From Phycisphaerales bacterium (lineage in GTDB: Bacteria > Planctomycetota > Phycisphaerae > Phycisphaerales > UBA1924), in NCBI GenBank assembly GCA_029213305.1, contig JARGPA010000013.1, positions 77,060-110,819 on the forward strand: 33,760 nucleotides of DNA. Direction: 5' to 3'. Both the position numbers and the translations under genes were made by a program. Shown here piece after piece: positions 1 through 8,165 of this stretch. The notes under the pieces were generated by a model that was given only the letters and a program-made list of their open reading frames with translations, was not told the DNA's origin and did not search any database. Within the stretch, counting starts at the first letter, position 1; each line of letters begins with the position of its first letter.

Positions 1-1406
1 GAACCAAGAGTCGATAATACGAGTGCAACATTCTCATCACCATCGTTGTCGAGTAGGGTATTGAGCTCATCAAAGAGTCGATTGAGTTCATTGGGTGAAA
101 ATGTATCAGATAATATGCCAAGATAAATGGATCGCCTATGGGGTGAAATCTTGTTGCTATCTGGTTTCGGGTCGAGCAACACATCAAAAAAATGCTCAAG
201 CATATGCATGTCATAAACAAGAGTGGTTGTAACATGCTGTCGTATCATATCAGTTGAAACAAACATTTTTTTAAACTGATCTGCAACTATGCGATCTCTT
301 TGTTTTTGTGAGAACTGCTTTGATAGATGCGATTGAAAGTTTAATCTATTTAACTCCCAATTCTGCCAGTATGATTCGTCATCATAATCAGTTTGATTTT
401 CATCTTGTTGATCGAGAGTTTCCTGAATCCACTCTTTAGCGATGGTATAAGTATTGAATGTGTTATCAATATTTTGTAATTCAAGGGTGCTCGGATTGTT
501 CTTCAGAACGGCATCTATCAAATAATCGGTACTTCTTTGAAGTAGCTCCGTTGAATCGATCGGAGGCCCAGTCCATTTTCGTTTGTCGTCGTCATTCGCG
601 TTCTTGTAAAGAATTCGTTCCTGACCGATTGCATCAAGAAGCAAGACTCGACCAGGATCCCATCGCGCTTCTTTGCTATCCAGAAAACCTCGACACAACT
701 TGCGTCCAAACCTTCTCGATCGCGAATCCGATATCCATGCGTAATCACGCCAAGAATCATCAAATCGAGTATCAAGTGTTGAAAAATACGGAGAGTTGTC
801 TTCAAATATCCAGTCTTCAGGAAGATGTTCCCAACCCAACATCAAAAACCATGACGGCACCGCCGCGAGCCAATCATTTTCTGCAACGCGTTTGCTCACT
901 GAGAACCCATATCCCCCAACAATAAAGAAAAACAACGCGACAACAAATGCCCACTTGGGTCGTCGCGTCTTTGAGAACTTCTTTGTGCTCTTTGCAGTCC
1001 GTCCGCACTCAGGGCACAACAACCCTGTCGCCGCGGACATGTCATACCAACACTTGGGACATCGTGTTCGTCCGCGTGGACGATCTCCGACCCATGCCCA
1101 AATAAACATGCAGATCCCAAAAAGCCCGGCTGTACCACATACGAGTGCGATCGGGGTAGACCAACGGGTGAGTCCGCCTCCAAAAGTGTTCTCGACATGA
1201 ATCGCAGCACGAGCTGCAAAGACAGATGTAGCGCCGCAAATAAAAATCAACACAAACCCGATCCAGAGTGAACGGGTGCTCTTCTTTGCAACCATTTGGT
1301 TTTGATTTTGAGCAACAATCTCAGAGATCAATCGGATGAAGAGTGAAAAACTCCAACACGCCATGAGCGAAGAGATAATCCACATAACCATGATCCATGA
1401 GTTCAT
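1..1406 (-). CDS. Membrane protein with zinc ribbon, partial at the window edge
   Basis: The frame opens at an ATG at 1406 and stays open for 468 codons to the left edge, so the C-terminus is missing. Hydrophobic segments lie at about residues 3-27, 47-67, 84-105 and 151-170. Between the third and fourth is a four-cysteine ribbon (C116, C119, C131, C134; CPKC and CPEC knuckles) that probably binds zinc on the cytoplasmic side. After residue 170 the protein is long, polar and rich in Asp, Asn and Gln, with no motif I recognise. Proteins with this ribbon next to membrane helices are common in planctomycetes, but no function is known to me. The coding assignment is firm because a random frame of this length is very unlikely; the role is unknown. 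It lies upstream of no same-strand partner visible here. Confidence 0.8.
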   Translation of the reverse strand, partial: MNSWIMVMWIISSLMACWSFSLFIRLISEIVAQNQNQMVAKKSTRSLWIGFVLIFICGATSVFAARAAIHVENTFGGGLTRWSTPIALVCGTAGLFGICMFIWAWVGDRPRGRTRCPKCWYDMSAATGLLCPECGRTAKSTKKFSKTRRPKWAFVVALFFFIVGGYGFSVSKRVAENDWLAAVPSWFLMLGWEHLPEDWIFEDNSPYFSTLDTRFDDSWRDYAWISDSRSRRFGRKLCRGFLDSKEARWDPGRVLLLDAIGQERILYKNANDDDKRKWTGPPIDSTELLQRSTDYLIDAVLKNNPSTLELQNIDNTFNTYTIAKEWIQETLDQQDENQTDYDDESYWQNWELNRLNFQSHLSKQFSQKQRDRIVADQFKKMFVSTDMIRQHVTTTLVYDMHMLEHFFDVLLDPKPDSNKISPHRRSIYLGILSDTFSPNELNRLFDELNTLLDNDGDENVALVLSTLG

Positions 1407-1489
1407 GATTTGAGTATATATGATATTCAAACGATTTGTTATATCGCTCGGTTGGAATTGTTATGTTCTTCTCAGTCTCGGGCTAGGTT

Positions 1490-2428
1490 TTAGAGAACGC
1501 TCACGCCTTCGCTTTTGGTCTTCGCAATAAACAACTCGCTTAGTTGTTTCGTCAACGCGCCCATCTTCCCGTCTCCGATCACGCGGCCGTCGATTTTTCC
1601 AACCCATGCGAGCTCGCCCATCGTTCCAGTTGTAAAACACTCATCTGCGTTGTAGACATGCGTCATCGAGATATCGCGTTCCATGCAAGGAATGTCATGC
1701 TCGAAACACAGATCCATAATCGCTTGGCGCGTCACTCCTTCAGGACATGCAGAAGTCGTCGAGGTTTGCACAACCGGAGTCGGATCACCCGCGTGCGCTG
1801 GATATGGCGCGACAATAAACACATGGGTCGCGTTTGCTTCTGCAAGGAATCCGCGTTGATCAAGCATCAGTGCATCGTCAGCGCCGTTTGCGTTTGCTTC
1901 GACCTTTGCCATGATCGATTGGATCAGGTTGTTGTGATGAATATTAGGATCCATGCAATCCGGACTAAATCTACGAATGCTGCTCGTTGCAAGATTGAGA
2001 CCGCTCGATCCTTCAGCATCGCGATAAACCGGAGGCTTGTGCTCCGCGAGCACAATCAGGGTCGGACCCGCTTGATTCAATCTTGGGTCCATCCCAGATG
2101 TAATCTTCGTCCCTCGACTTAAAGTAATGCGGATATGCACCCCGTCATGCATCTCGTTTGCTGCGATCGTTTTCTTGATCTCACTTACCAACTCATCACG
2201 AGTTGGGATATCTGTGAATGCCAGCGCTTTCGCGCTCCTGCGGAGTCGTTCGAGATGCTCATCGAGTTTGAAGATCTTGCCGTTATAAACCCGAAGGCCT
2301 TCCCAAACTCCGTCGCCGCCCTGGACGAGCGAATCGAAGGGCGAGATCCCTGCTTGATCACGATGAATTAACTCGCCGTTGATGTTGATCTTGAGATCGC
2401 GATTTTTCTCATTAAACTTCTGCAGCAT
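1490..2428 (-). CDS. Class IV aminotransferase-like (branched-chain/D-amino acid type)
   Basis: This 312-residue protein has the aminotransferase class IV fold signature: GDGVWEGLRVYNG (38-50), an Arg-rich helix after it, AKVEANANGADDALMLD (174-190) and the FLAEANATHVFIV stretch (194-206) carrying the conserved Glu197. By family it should transfer amino groups using PLP, as in branched-chain amino acid or D-amino acid metabolism. The expected PLP lysine, eleven residues before the AK of AKVEA, appears to be His164 in NIHHNN, so the usual Schiff-base chemistry may be lost. I chose the ATG at 2428 because it overlaps the stop of the upstream sulfotransferase-like gene as TAATG; an in-frame extension to 2482 would lie inside that gene. 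Family membership is confident; the reaction is not. Confidence 0.85.
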   Translation of the reverse strand: MLQKFNEKNRDLKININGELIHRDQAGISPFDSLVQGGDGVWEGLRVYNGKIFKLDEHLERLRRSAKALAFTDIPTRDELVSEIKKTIAANEMHDGVHIRITLSRGTKITSGMDPRLNQAGPTLIVLAEHKPPVYRDAEGSSGLNLATSSIRRFSPDCMDPNIHHNNLIQSIMAKVEANANGADDALMLDQRGFLAEANATHVFIVAPYPAHAGDPTPVVQTSTTSACPEGVTRQAIMDLCFEHDIPCMERDISMTHVYNADECFTTGTMGELAWVGKIDGRVIGDGKMGALTKQLSELFIAKTKSEGVSVL

Positions 2429-3204
2429 TACGCACTCACTTCTAACTTGTGTTTTGCGAGCACTTCGTACATCGCATTGCATTCATCGAGTACCGTACGC
2501 AACCGCGTCGGGACTTCCTCGTCTTTGTCTGCATACGGAGCAAACCCAGTTGATTGATACACACTCGAGTACCAGCTCGGACCCCACACGCCGTCCTCCT
2601 TGCGAGAACCTGACTCCCATGACAACATTGTACTGTTGAATGGAACTCCTATTCGATCACATAACAATTTCAACATCATCTCCGGATTCATCAATACATC
2701 GCGTGAATCAATCACGGAAGGTATCGTTCCTGTCTGTTTGTGTACCCATTCAAACAACGCAACCTGTTGTGGTAGTCCAAGGTCCTCAGGAGTTGGGTTA
2801 TCAATTACTTTGATAAAGCTCGTAATCATAGAAGCTGGATCTCGGATCAAGAAACAGTTTGTCAACTCTCCAATCCAATCCCATTTCATATTATCCGTGA
2901 GATGATGCGCCATATGTTTCTGATACCACACCGGTTTGTCTCCGGGTACTGGTCCCGTCAAATGGGTCGTAACTTCTAACCAATCAGTGGATTGAGATTT
3001 CATCACATCCGCATAGACAGGATGCTCATTGCGTTTGGATTCAATCAAAGTACTCAGATAATGAGCATACAAGGGTTCGTCACTGACAACGCAGTCAATT
3101 CGCGAACCCCACGAGCGCATCATCGCAGTCGATATATTGCGAGGCCCAGACCACATTGCGATCCTCTTGGGTAATGAACTCTGACTAGATAAATCAATCA
3201 TCAT
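2428..3204 (-). CDS. Sulfotransferase-like P-loop protein
   Basis: The 258-residue product starts with a strand and then WSGPRNISTAMMRSW (18-32), which resembles the 5'-phosphosulfate-binding loop of the PAPS-dependent sulfotransferase superfamily. A later segment, FLIRDPASMITSF, matches the 3'-phosphate-binding RDP region seen in that superfamily. It is the first gene of a two-gene unit: its TAA stop overlaps the ATG of the class IV aminotransferase-like gene, so translation is probably coupled. I recall that in plants and other eukaryotes homologous sulfotransferase-like and aminotransferase-like segments occur fused in one protein, which would suggest a shared pathway. Substrate and true sulfotransferase activity are unknown. 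Confidence 0.75.
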   Translation of the reverse strand: MMIDLSSQSSLPKRIAMWSGPRNISTAMMRSWGSRIDCVVSDEPLYAHYLSTLIESKRNEHPVYADVMKSQSTDWLEVTTHLTGPVPGDKPVWYQKHMAHHLTDNMKWDWIGELTNCFLIRDPASMITSFIKVIDNPTPEDLGLPQQVALFEWVHKQTGTIPSVIDSRDVLMNPEMMLKLLCDRIGVPFNSTMLSWESGSRKEDGVWGPSWYSSVYQSTGFAPYADKDEEVPTRLRTVLDECNAMYEVLAKHKLEVSA

Positions 3205-3230
3205 GGAACGATATCATATACAATCTGTAA

Positions 3231-4043
3231 ATGAACACACGAACTCTATCGATTGCAATAAGTTTCCTCTTAACCTTGATCGCCTCCATTGGGATGAGCG
3301 ATCCTGTAAAGGGCGCTGACGCGAAAGATCAATCTGAAATCGAATACATCGACCGGACACTCGAAGTTGAAGGCCAAGAATACAAATGGACAATCATGAT
3401 CCCGCCATCCGCCAAAAAAGGAGGGTCAGGTTTGTTATTCTTGCACGGGCTCGGGGAGACCGGAGATAATGGGAAGTCACATTTAAAAGTTGGACTACCA
3501 CCCGCGGTAGAACAGAACCCTGAGACATGGCCATTCATTCTTATTGTGCCTCAGAAACCTACAAGATCTGATTGGGATTTTCATGAGTCCGCCGTGATTG
3601 AAATGCTCGACCAAGCGATCGAAGAAGGATTCGTCGATCCAGACAAACTCGCAATCACAGGACTCAGTCAAGGCGGTCACGGCACATTGTCCATCGCCGC
3701 AAATCATCCAGAACGGTTTGTCGCCGCTGCACCAATCTGCGGATACGCACAAATCGCATTTGATGAAAAGGGAGATTCAGTTCCTCTTCCGTCCATGAGT
3801 GAATACAGAATATTGATGCTCGATGTCGCAGAGAAAATCAAAGATATTCCTATCTGGTTATTTCACGGCGAAAACGATTCCGCAGTTCCAGTATTGAGTT
3901 CAAGAGCAATGAATCACACACTAGAATCTGTGGGTGCAGATGTAAAATACACCGAGTTCCCCGGCGTTGATCACGACTCTTGGGACCCGGCATATGAAAT
4001 GAAAGAACTCGCAGATTGGTTTATTGAGCACACACAAGAATGA
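3231..4043 (+). CDS. Exported alpha/beta hydrolase (esterase/peptidase-like)
   Basis: The 270-residue protein begins with a signal peptide (basic start, hydrophobic run at about 5-22). The mature part is a compact alpha/beta hydrolase: oxyanion-region HGLG at 72-75, nucleophile elbow GLSQGG with Ser146, acid Asp216 in FHGENDSAVP, and His248 in GVDHDSWD. The layout resembles the dienelactone hydrolase/prolyl oligopeptidase-like secreted esterases often annotated as phospholipase/carboxylesterase. It is likely to act in the periplasm on an ester or peptide substrate that I cannot name. The start is only 26 bases from the divergent sulfotransferase-like start, with a TATACAAT element just before it, so the mRNA may be leaderless or nearly so. 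The gene converges on thrS with 14 bases between stops. Confidence 0.85.
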   Translation: MNTRTLSIAISFLLTLIASIGMSDPVKGADAKDQSEIEYIDRTLEVEGQEYKWTIMIPPSAKKGGSGLLFLHGLGETGDNGKSHLKVGLPPAVEQNPETWPFILIVPQKPTRSDWDFHESAVIEMLDQAIEEGFVDPDKLAITGLSQGGHGTLSIAANHPERFVAAAPICGYAQIAFDEKGDSVPLPSMSEYRILMLDVAEKIKDIPIWLFHGENDSAVPVLSSRAMNHTLESVGADVKYTEFPGVDHDSWDPAYEMKELADWFIEHTQE

Positions 4044-4057
4044 TCAATGTTAATTGC

Positions 4058-6136
4058 TTATGCATTCACTGTCGCGAATCGATCTCTCACACTGCTCCGA
4101 CCCTTTGTGCGATATTCTTCGCCGATCGCTGAGACAAAGTTATCGAGCGGCATCTGCCCCAAGTCTTTCTCAATACCAAACGCACGAACTGAAACCGCTC
4201 GGTTCTCAGCATCACGAGGCCCAACGATCAAGAGATATGGAATCTTCATCTCTGAACCATTCTTAATCTTCGCTTGGACACGCTGATCATGGTTATCCAT
4301 TGTTGAACGAATGCCCACTGCGTGTAGTGCACTCATTACTTCGTGCGCATAATCGTTGCTCTTTTCAGAGATCGGTAACACACGGACCTGCTCAGGAGCA
4401 AGCCATACAGGGAATGCGCCCGCGAAGTGCTCGATCAATACGCCGATGAATCGTTCCATCGAACCAAACGGCGCGCGATGAATCATCACAGGACGATGTT
4501 TTTCGTTGTCTGGACCAATGTAACTCAGATCGAATCGCTCTGGGAGATTGTAATCAACCTGCACTGTGCCCAACTGCCATTCGCGACCAATGACATCCTT
4601 CACAATGAAGTCAATCTTCGGCCCGTAGAACGCTGCTTCACCTGGTTCTTCTGTGAAAGGAACTCCAAGAGTCTCTGCAGCATCACGACACGCTTGTTCT
4701 GCTTTGTCCCAGTTTGCAGGATCACCTGTATATTTGCCTGAGTCAGGATCACGCAAACCAACACGCACACGATACTCATTCATTCCCAAGATTCTAAAGA
4801 TCGTCTTCACAAGTGAAAGACAACCCTGGACCTCTTGCCCAATCTGATCAGGTGTACAGAACAAGTGCGCGTCGTCTTGAGTGAATCCACGAACCCGGGT
4901 CATTCCGTTGAGTTCACCAGATTGTTCCCAACGGTACACAGTCCCAAACTCTGCAAGCCTCACAGGCAAGTCCTTATATGAGTGAGGCTGCGAATCAAAC
5001 ACCTTAATATGGTGCGGACAGTTCATCGGTTTGAGCATGAACCCTTCAATCTCACCTGTCTTAAGATGATTCGAGAGCTCCGCACAACTACAACCTTCCT
5101 CTGAGAGAGAATGCATATGATCGCGTTCAATCAGTGGGGGGAACTGCGACTCCGCATAGTAAGGGAAATGCCCAGAAGTGCGATACAGATCAAGCTTGCC
5201 AATGTGAGGCGTAAAGACCTCGTGGTAACCCTGCTTAGTCAACTCCGCAGAAATGAAGTTCTGTAACTCCTTGCGAACGACTGATCCATTAGGAGTCCAC
5301 AAGATCAAACCTTGTCCAACAGTCTCGTCAATCGCAAAGAGCTTGAGCTTCTTACCCAATACGCGATGGTCGCGTTTCTTTGCTTCTTCAAGCTGCTCTA
5401 AATGCTTGTTGAGGTCTTTCTTGCTGAAGAATGAAGTACCGTACACGCGAGTGAGTCGATCAGAGTTCTCGTCGCCATGCCAATAACTCGATGCGAGTGA
5501 CATGATCTTGAAAGCACCAATCCGACCTGTACTCGGAATGTGAGGCCCACGACAAAGATCTTCCCAATCCTTACCAGGTTCACCCGTTGCATAGAAACTC
5601 AATGTCAACGAACCCGCACGATGCGCACGATGTGCATTGTCAAGCTTGTACTTTGAACCCTCAGCTTTGACTTTCTCGAGCCCTTCAGAGTACTCAAGCT
5701 CATATCGAGTGAACGGCCGATTCTCTTTAACGATCGCACCCATCTCTTTTTCAATCGCTTCGAAGTCACCGTCTCTTAATGGACGATCTTCAGGAAACGA
5801 GATGTCATAATAAAACCCGTTATCCAACGCCGGACCATACACCAACATCGCGCCAGGAATGATCCGTTGGATCGCTTCTGCCATCACATGTGCTGTCGAG
5901 TGACGAAGCAAGTTGAGCGCATTGGGATCGTCTTGCTTATCGCGTGTCTTTTCTGTGACTAAAGAAAGAGTGCAATCATGCTCGATCACAGTTGAGAGAT
6001 CCGAGAGTTCTTCGTCGATCAAGCAACCCACGCATGCCTTTGCGAGTCGTTCACCGATCGACATCGCGATATCATGTGCGGATATTGGATTCTCGAATGA
6101 TTTGATAGTCCCGTCAGGGAGTGTGATCTGAGGCAT
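4058..6136 (-). CDS. thrS: Threonine--tRNA ligase
   Basis: This 692-residue enzyme charges tRNA(Thr). Domains in order: TGS domain (1-62), editing domain with HSTAH (79-83) and CRGPH (195-199), the class II catalytic core, and a C-terminal anticodon-binding domain starting near the PVWLAPEQV segment. The catalytic zinc ligands should be Cys373 in PMNCPHH, His424 in DDAHLF, and the His of PVMIHRAPFGSMERF. The usual bacterial length is about 640, and much of the excess sits between GHFPYY (322-327) and LKPMNCP (368-374): an insert of roughly 20 residues containing GCSC (348-351). The start ATG follows a 72-base leader downstream of a terminator, so the gene is probably monocistronic. Confidence 0.97.
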   Translation of the reverse strand: MPQITLPDGTIKSFENPISAHDIAMSIGERLAKACVGCLIDEELSDLSTVIEHDCTLSLVTEKTRDKQDDPNALNLLRHSTAHVMAEAIQRIIPGAMLVYGPALDNGFYYDISFPEDRPLRDGDFEAIEKEMGAIVKENRPFTRYELEYSEGLEKVKAEGSKYKLDNAHRAHRAGSLTLSFYATGEPGKDWEDLCRGPHIPSTGRIGAFKIMSLASSYWHGDENSDRLTRVYGTSFFSKKDLNKHLEQLEEAKKRDHRVLGKKLKLFAIDETVGQGLILWTPNGSVVRKELQNFISAELTKQGYHEVFTPHIGKLDLYRTSGHFPYYAESQFPPLIERDHMHSLSEEGCSCAELSNHLKTGEIEGFMLKPMNCPHHIKVFDSQPHSYKDLPVRLAEFGTVYRWEQSGELNGMTRVRGFTQDDAHLFCTPDQIGQEVQGCLSLVKTIFRILGMNEYRVRVGLRDPDSGKYTGDPANWDKAEQACRDAAETLGVPFTEEPGEAAFYGPKIDFIVKDVIGREWQLGTVQVDYNLPERFDLSYIGPDNEKHRPVMIHRAPFGSMERFIGVLIEHFAGAFPVWLAPEQVRVLPISEKSNDYAHEVMSALHAVGIRSTMDNHDQRVQAKIKNGSEMKIPYLLIVGPRDAENRAVSVRAFGIEKDLGQMPLDNFVSAIGEEYRTKGRSSVRDRFATVNA

Positions 6137-6158
6137 ATTCTGCTCGCTCTTTCTGTAT

Positions 6159-6177
6159 CTAGTGCATTTTTCACTAG
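6159..6177 (-). promoter_or_regulatory. Dyad in the thrS leader region
   Basis: A perfect six-base inverted repeat, CTAGTG and CACTAG, is separated by seven mostly-T bases and centred about 30 bases upstream of the thrS start. It could be an operator or a small leader hairpin that affects translation. No T-box-like element is recognisable in the short leader. Chance occurrence cannot be excluded. Confidence 0.3.
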
Positions 6178-6205
6178 GTAATAAATTCTATCTGCCAATC
6201 CTATG

Positions 6206-6233
6206 AAAAACGCCCAGCGTTGGCTGGGCGTTT
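6206..6233 (-). terminator. Rho-independent terminator after arsR-arsM
   Basis: An 11-base perfect stem (6208-6218 with 6223-6233, core CGCCCAGC/GCTGGGCG) has a four-base loop. Read on the minus strand it is followed by five T residues. It lies about 125 bases past the arsM stop and separates arsR-arsM from thrS. The intervening 6234-6357 shows no gene. Confidence 0.85.
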
Positions 6234-6357
6234 GGTGTGTTTTTACAACAATATCCAGCCAGCCTATCGCAGGTGATTCGTAGTTCCTGTTGTAGTCGTG
6301 GTACTTACAGACATCGAGTAGATCATAGGCACGGATATGGCTGAAAAAGAACTTGGG

Positions 6358-7266
6358 TTATGAACAACAATCTGGGCCGCAGCACGAACCACCGGGTTTG
6401 CGGGCCAAGATATCGAGACTCGTAATAACATCGCTCGCTGATTCTCCATCAGGGAGCAACTCCGTTACTTTTGTATACAGTGGGTCATTCGCCGCAGTGA
6501 GCGCCTCAACATAGTGAGGTTTAGGAGTGAATGTAATCCCGTCGAACCCCGCAAACTCCATCTGTGATCGCATCGTTTCTACTGGAATAGCTCCTGCGAC
6601 ACAACCTGCCCAAGATTCAACGATCTCTTTTACCTCAATAGGTAAAGGCTTGAGCAATGCAATATCAGATACCGCAACTCGTCCTCCAGGTTTGAGAACC
6701 CGAGCGATCTCATTCCAGACTTGTTGTTTGTCGATCGAAAGATTCAACACACAGTTCGAGATGATCACATCAACCGAGTTATCTGGAACTGGAAGATGCT
6801 CAATTTCGCCTAGACGAAACTCAACATTGTCAAGACCAGTTGTTTCGCGATAGTGTCCGATGTTTTTGCGAGCCTTCGCAATCATCTCATGAGTCATGTC
6901 AATCCCGATTGCTCGCCCGGATTTGCCTACCTTTGGGCCTGCAAGGAAGATGTCGAAACCGCCGCCGGATCCAAGATCCAGAATTGTCTCGCCCTCTTTG
7001 AGAGCTGCAATCACTGTTGGATTCCCGCATGAGAGCCCCATGTTCGCGTCCATTGGAAGTGATTCAAGCTCTTCCTTCGAGTACCCGATTTGCTCTGCAA
7101 GATCAGACGAATCTATAGATTCAGTAACGCCGCACGCTCCCGCGCAACAACAACTTCCGCTGGATTGACTCTCCCCAGTAAGTTGATCTCGGGTAACTGT
7201 ACTCGAAGTCGCGATGTTCGCATAATCAGATCGGATTTGCTCACGGATTTCTTCGTTCGTTTTCAT
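6358..7266 (-). CDS. arsM: Arsenite S-adenosylmethionine methyltransferase
   Basis: The 302-residue product should methylate trivalent arsenic using SAM in the cytoplasm. SAM motif I is [11 protein letters not shown] (95-105), motif II is near GIDMTHEMI (121-129), and [10 protein letters not shown] follows (200-209). The three cysteines expected to bind arsenite are present: Cys80 in GLSCGNP, Cys172 in SNCVLNLS and Cys222 in WAGCVAGA. Extra cysteine clusters occur at the N-terminus (CCC, 39-41, and C45) and at the very C-terminus ([11 protein letters not shown]), which may hold or hand over metalloid. I chose the ATG at 7266 because it overlaps the arsR stop as ATGA; an upstream in-frame ATG at 7299 lies inside arsR. 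It is co-transcribed with arsR. Confidence 0.93.
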   Translation of the reverse strand: MKTNEEIREQIRSDYANIATSSTVTRDQLTGESQSSGSCCCAGACGVTESIDSSDLAEQIGYSKEELESLPMDANMGLSCGNPTVIAALKEGETILDLGSGGGFDIFLAGPKVGKSGRAIGIDMTHEMIAKARKNIGHYRETTGLDNVEFRLGEIEHLPVPDNSVDVIISNCVLNLSIDKQQVWNEIARVLKPGGRVAVSDIALLKPLPIEVKEIVESWAGCVAGAIPVETMRSQMEFAGFDGITFTPKPHYVEALTAANDPLYTKVTELLPDGESASDVITSLDILARKPGGSCCGPDCCS

Positions 7267-7658
7267 TGTATATTTCCTTCCTTCGGTGCAACACAGCACC
7301 CCGTTCGTTGCATGCGTGCAAGATCACAAGGATCAATCGCATCAATGGATTTGAGTTTCTCTCGATCAGCGATGATGATCGCATCATCCTGAGTATGGGA
7401 TTTGACGAGTTGTAATGAGTCCCGAACCAGATCAGTGGGGGATTCAGGAGATCGGTAATGAACCCATCGCCCCTCTTTGCGAGAATCTAATAGTCCCGCT
7501 CTCTTGAGCATCGAAAGATGCTTTGAGATCGAGGCATTAGATAGATCCAAGAGTTCGACAAGCTGACACACGCATCGCTCTCTATCCAGGCACGCCAAGA
7601 GTAGACGAATCCGATTTGGATCTGAGAGTACATTGTTAAGTTCAGTGAGTTGGTTCAT
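7263..7658 (-). CDS. arsR: ArsR-family repressor, probable arsenic sensor
   Basis: This 131-residue winged-helix protein has the ArsR pattern LSDPNRIRLLLACL (11-24) followed by ERCVCQLVELLDLSNASISKHL (split here: RCVCQL at 28-33, then the recognition helix). Cys29 and Cys31 match the CVC arsenite-binding pair of classical ArsR. Metalloid binding should release DNA and switch on the arsR-arsM operon. In-frame ATGs also occur at 7694 and 7670, but the predicted promoter -10 at 7682-7687 would place 7694 outside the transcript. The ATG at 7658 has a GAGAAA element upstream. The stop overlaps arsM by ATGA. Confidence 0.9.
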   Translation of the reverse strand: MNQLTELNNVLSDPNRIRLLLACLDRERCVCQLVELLDLSNASISKHLSMLKRAGLLDSRKEGRWVHYRSPESPTDLVRDSLQLVKSHTQDDAIIIADREKLKSIDAIDPCDLARMQRTGCCVAPKEGNIQ

Positions 7659-7681
7659 ATAATTTCTCATTTCGTAAAATA

Positions 7682-7710
7682 AGAATATGATCAAGAATCA
7701 TTTTCGTCAA
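7682..7710 (-). promoter_or_regulatory. Sigma70-type promoter of arsR-arsM
   Basis: On the minus strand TTGACG (7710-7705) and TATTCT (7687-7682) are separated by exactly 17 bases, close to the sigma70 consensus. The start point would fall near 7675, just upstream of the arsR ATG at 7658. Confidence 0.65.
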
Positions 7711-7723
7711 ATGGAAAATGAAT
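7696..7723. promoter_or_regulatory. Candidate ArsR operator dyad
   Basis: Ten-base arms AATCATTTTC and GAAAATGAAT form an inverted repeat with one mismatch around an eight-base spacer. The dyad covers the -35 element of the arsR promoter, the standard position for ArsR autorepression. Confidence 0.6.
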
Positions 7724-7743
7724 AAAATATAGTTTTAATTCGT

Positions 7744-7764
7744 ATATATCGAAACTAGATATAT
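7744..7764. promoter_or_regulatory. AT-rich inverted repeat upstream of padR
   Basis: ATATATC and GATATAT are separated by seven bases, 33 bases before the padR start. CTATATAG follows at 7776-7783. PadR-family repressors usually bind their own promoter at such dyads, so this is a plausible autoregulatory site, but AT-rich palindromes are common by chance. Confidence 0.4.
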
Positions 7765-7796
7765 ATTTGATCGTACTATATAGACGAGGTAAAACT

Positions 7797-8165
7797 ATGC
7801 TCACGCTGAAACAAGACCATTCTGAACTCGTCGTACTCTCTGTTCTCTCAACCGGACCTTCCTACGGCTACGCGATATCCAAGGACATCGCGAATCGTTC
7901 TGATGGACATTTCAAGCTCTCGCCGTCTGGAATGTATCCATTGCTTACCAAACTCGAAAAGAGCGGATTGGTAACTACGAGCTGGGAAGAAGTCAAAGCT
8001 GCAGGCGCAGACCCAGAATCAACAGGCCGAAGAAGGAAGTGGTACACACTGAGTCCAAAGGGACACAAACATCTCTCGAGACGAATAGAACATCATCGTC
8101 AAGTCCAATCAATACTCGACGGTTTCGTTCCTCAATCCTTTCCAGATGAGTTGGCCAACGGATGA
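7797..8165 (+). CDS. PadR-family transcriptional regulator
   Basis: The 122-residue protein is a PadR winged helix: ELVVLSVLSTGPSYGYAISK (10-29), then the SPSGMYPLLTKLEKSGLV recognition and turn region, the wing with RRRKWYTLSPKG, and a short C-terminal dimer helix. It probably represses its own operon in response to an unknown signal. The start ATG at 7797 has GAGG eight bases upstream; an ATG at 7767 in frame lacks one. Its stop overlaps the next gene by ATGA, so the next gene is probably its partner. PadR genes next to HAAS/permease-prefix membrane proteins are a known pairing. Confidence 0.9.
   Translation: MLTLKQDHSELVVLSVLSTGPSYGYAISKDIANRSDGHFKLSPSGMYPLLTKLEKSGLVTTSWEEVKAAGADPESTGRRRKWYTLSPKGHKHLSRRIEHHRQVQSILDGFVPQSFPDELANG

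Noticed and set aside
458..1239. Several open frames on both strands, up to 155 codons
   Set aside because: They are shadows of the long minus-strand membrane-protein frame at 1-1406; none has protein-like composition or a ribosome site.
5013..5033. NCPHH in ThrS instead of NCPGH as an oddity
   Set aside because: I recall NCPHH in other bacterial ThrS proteins, so it is not unusual.
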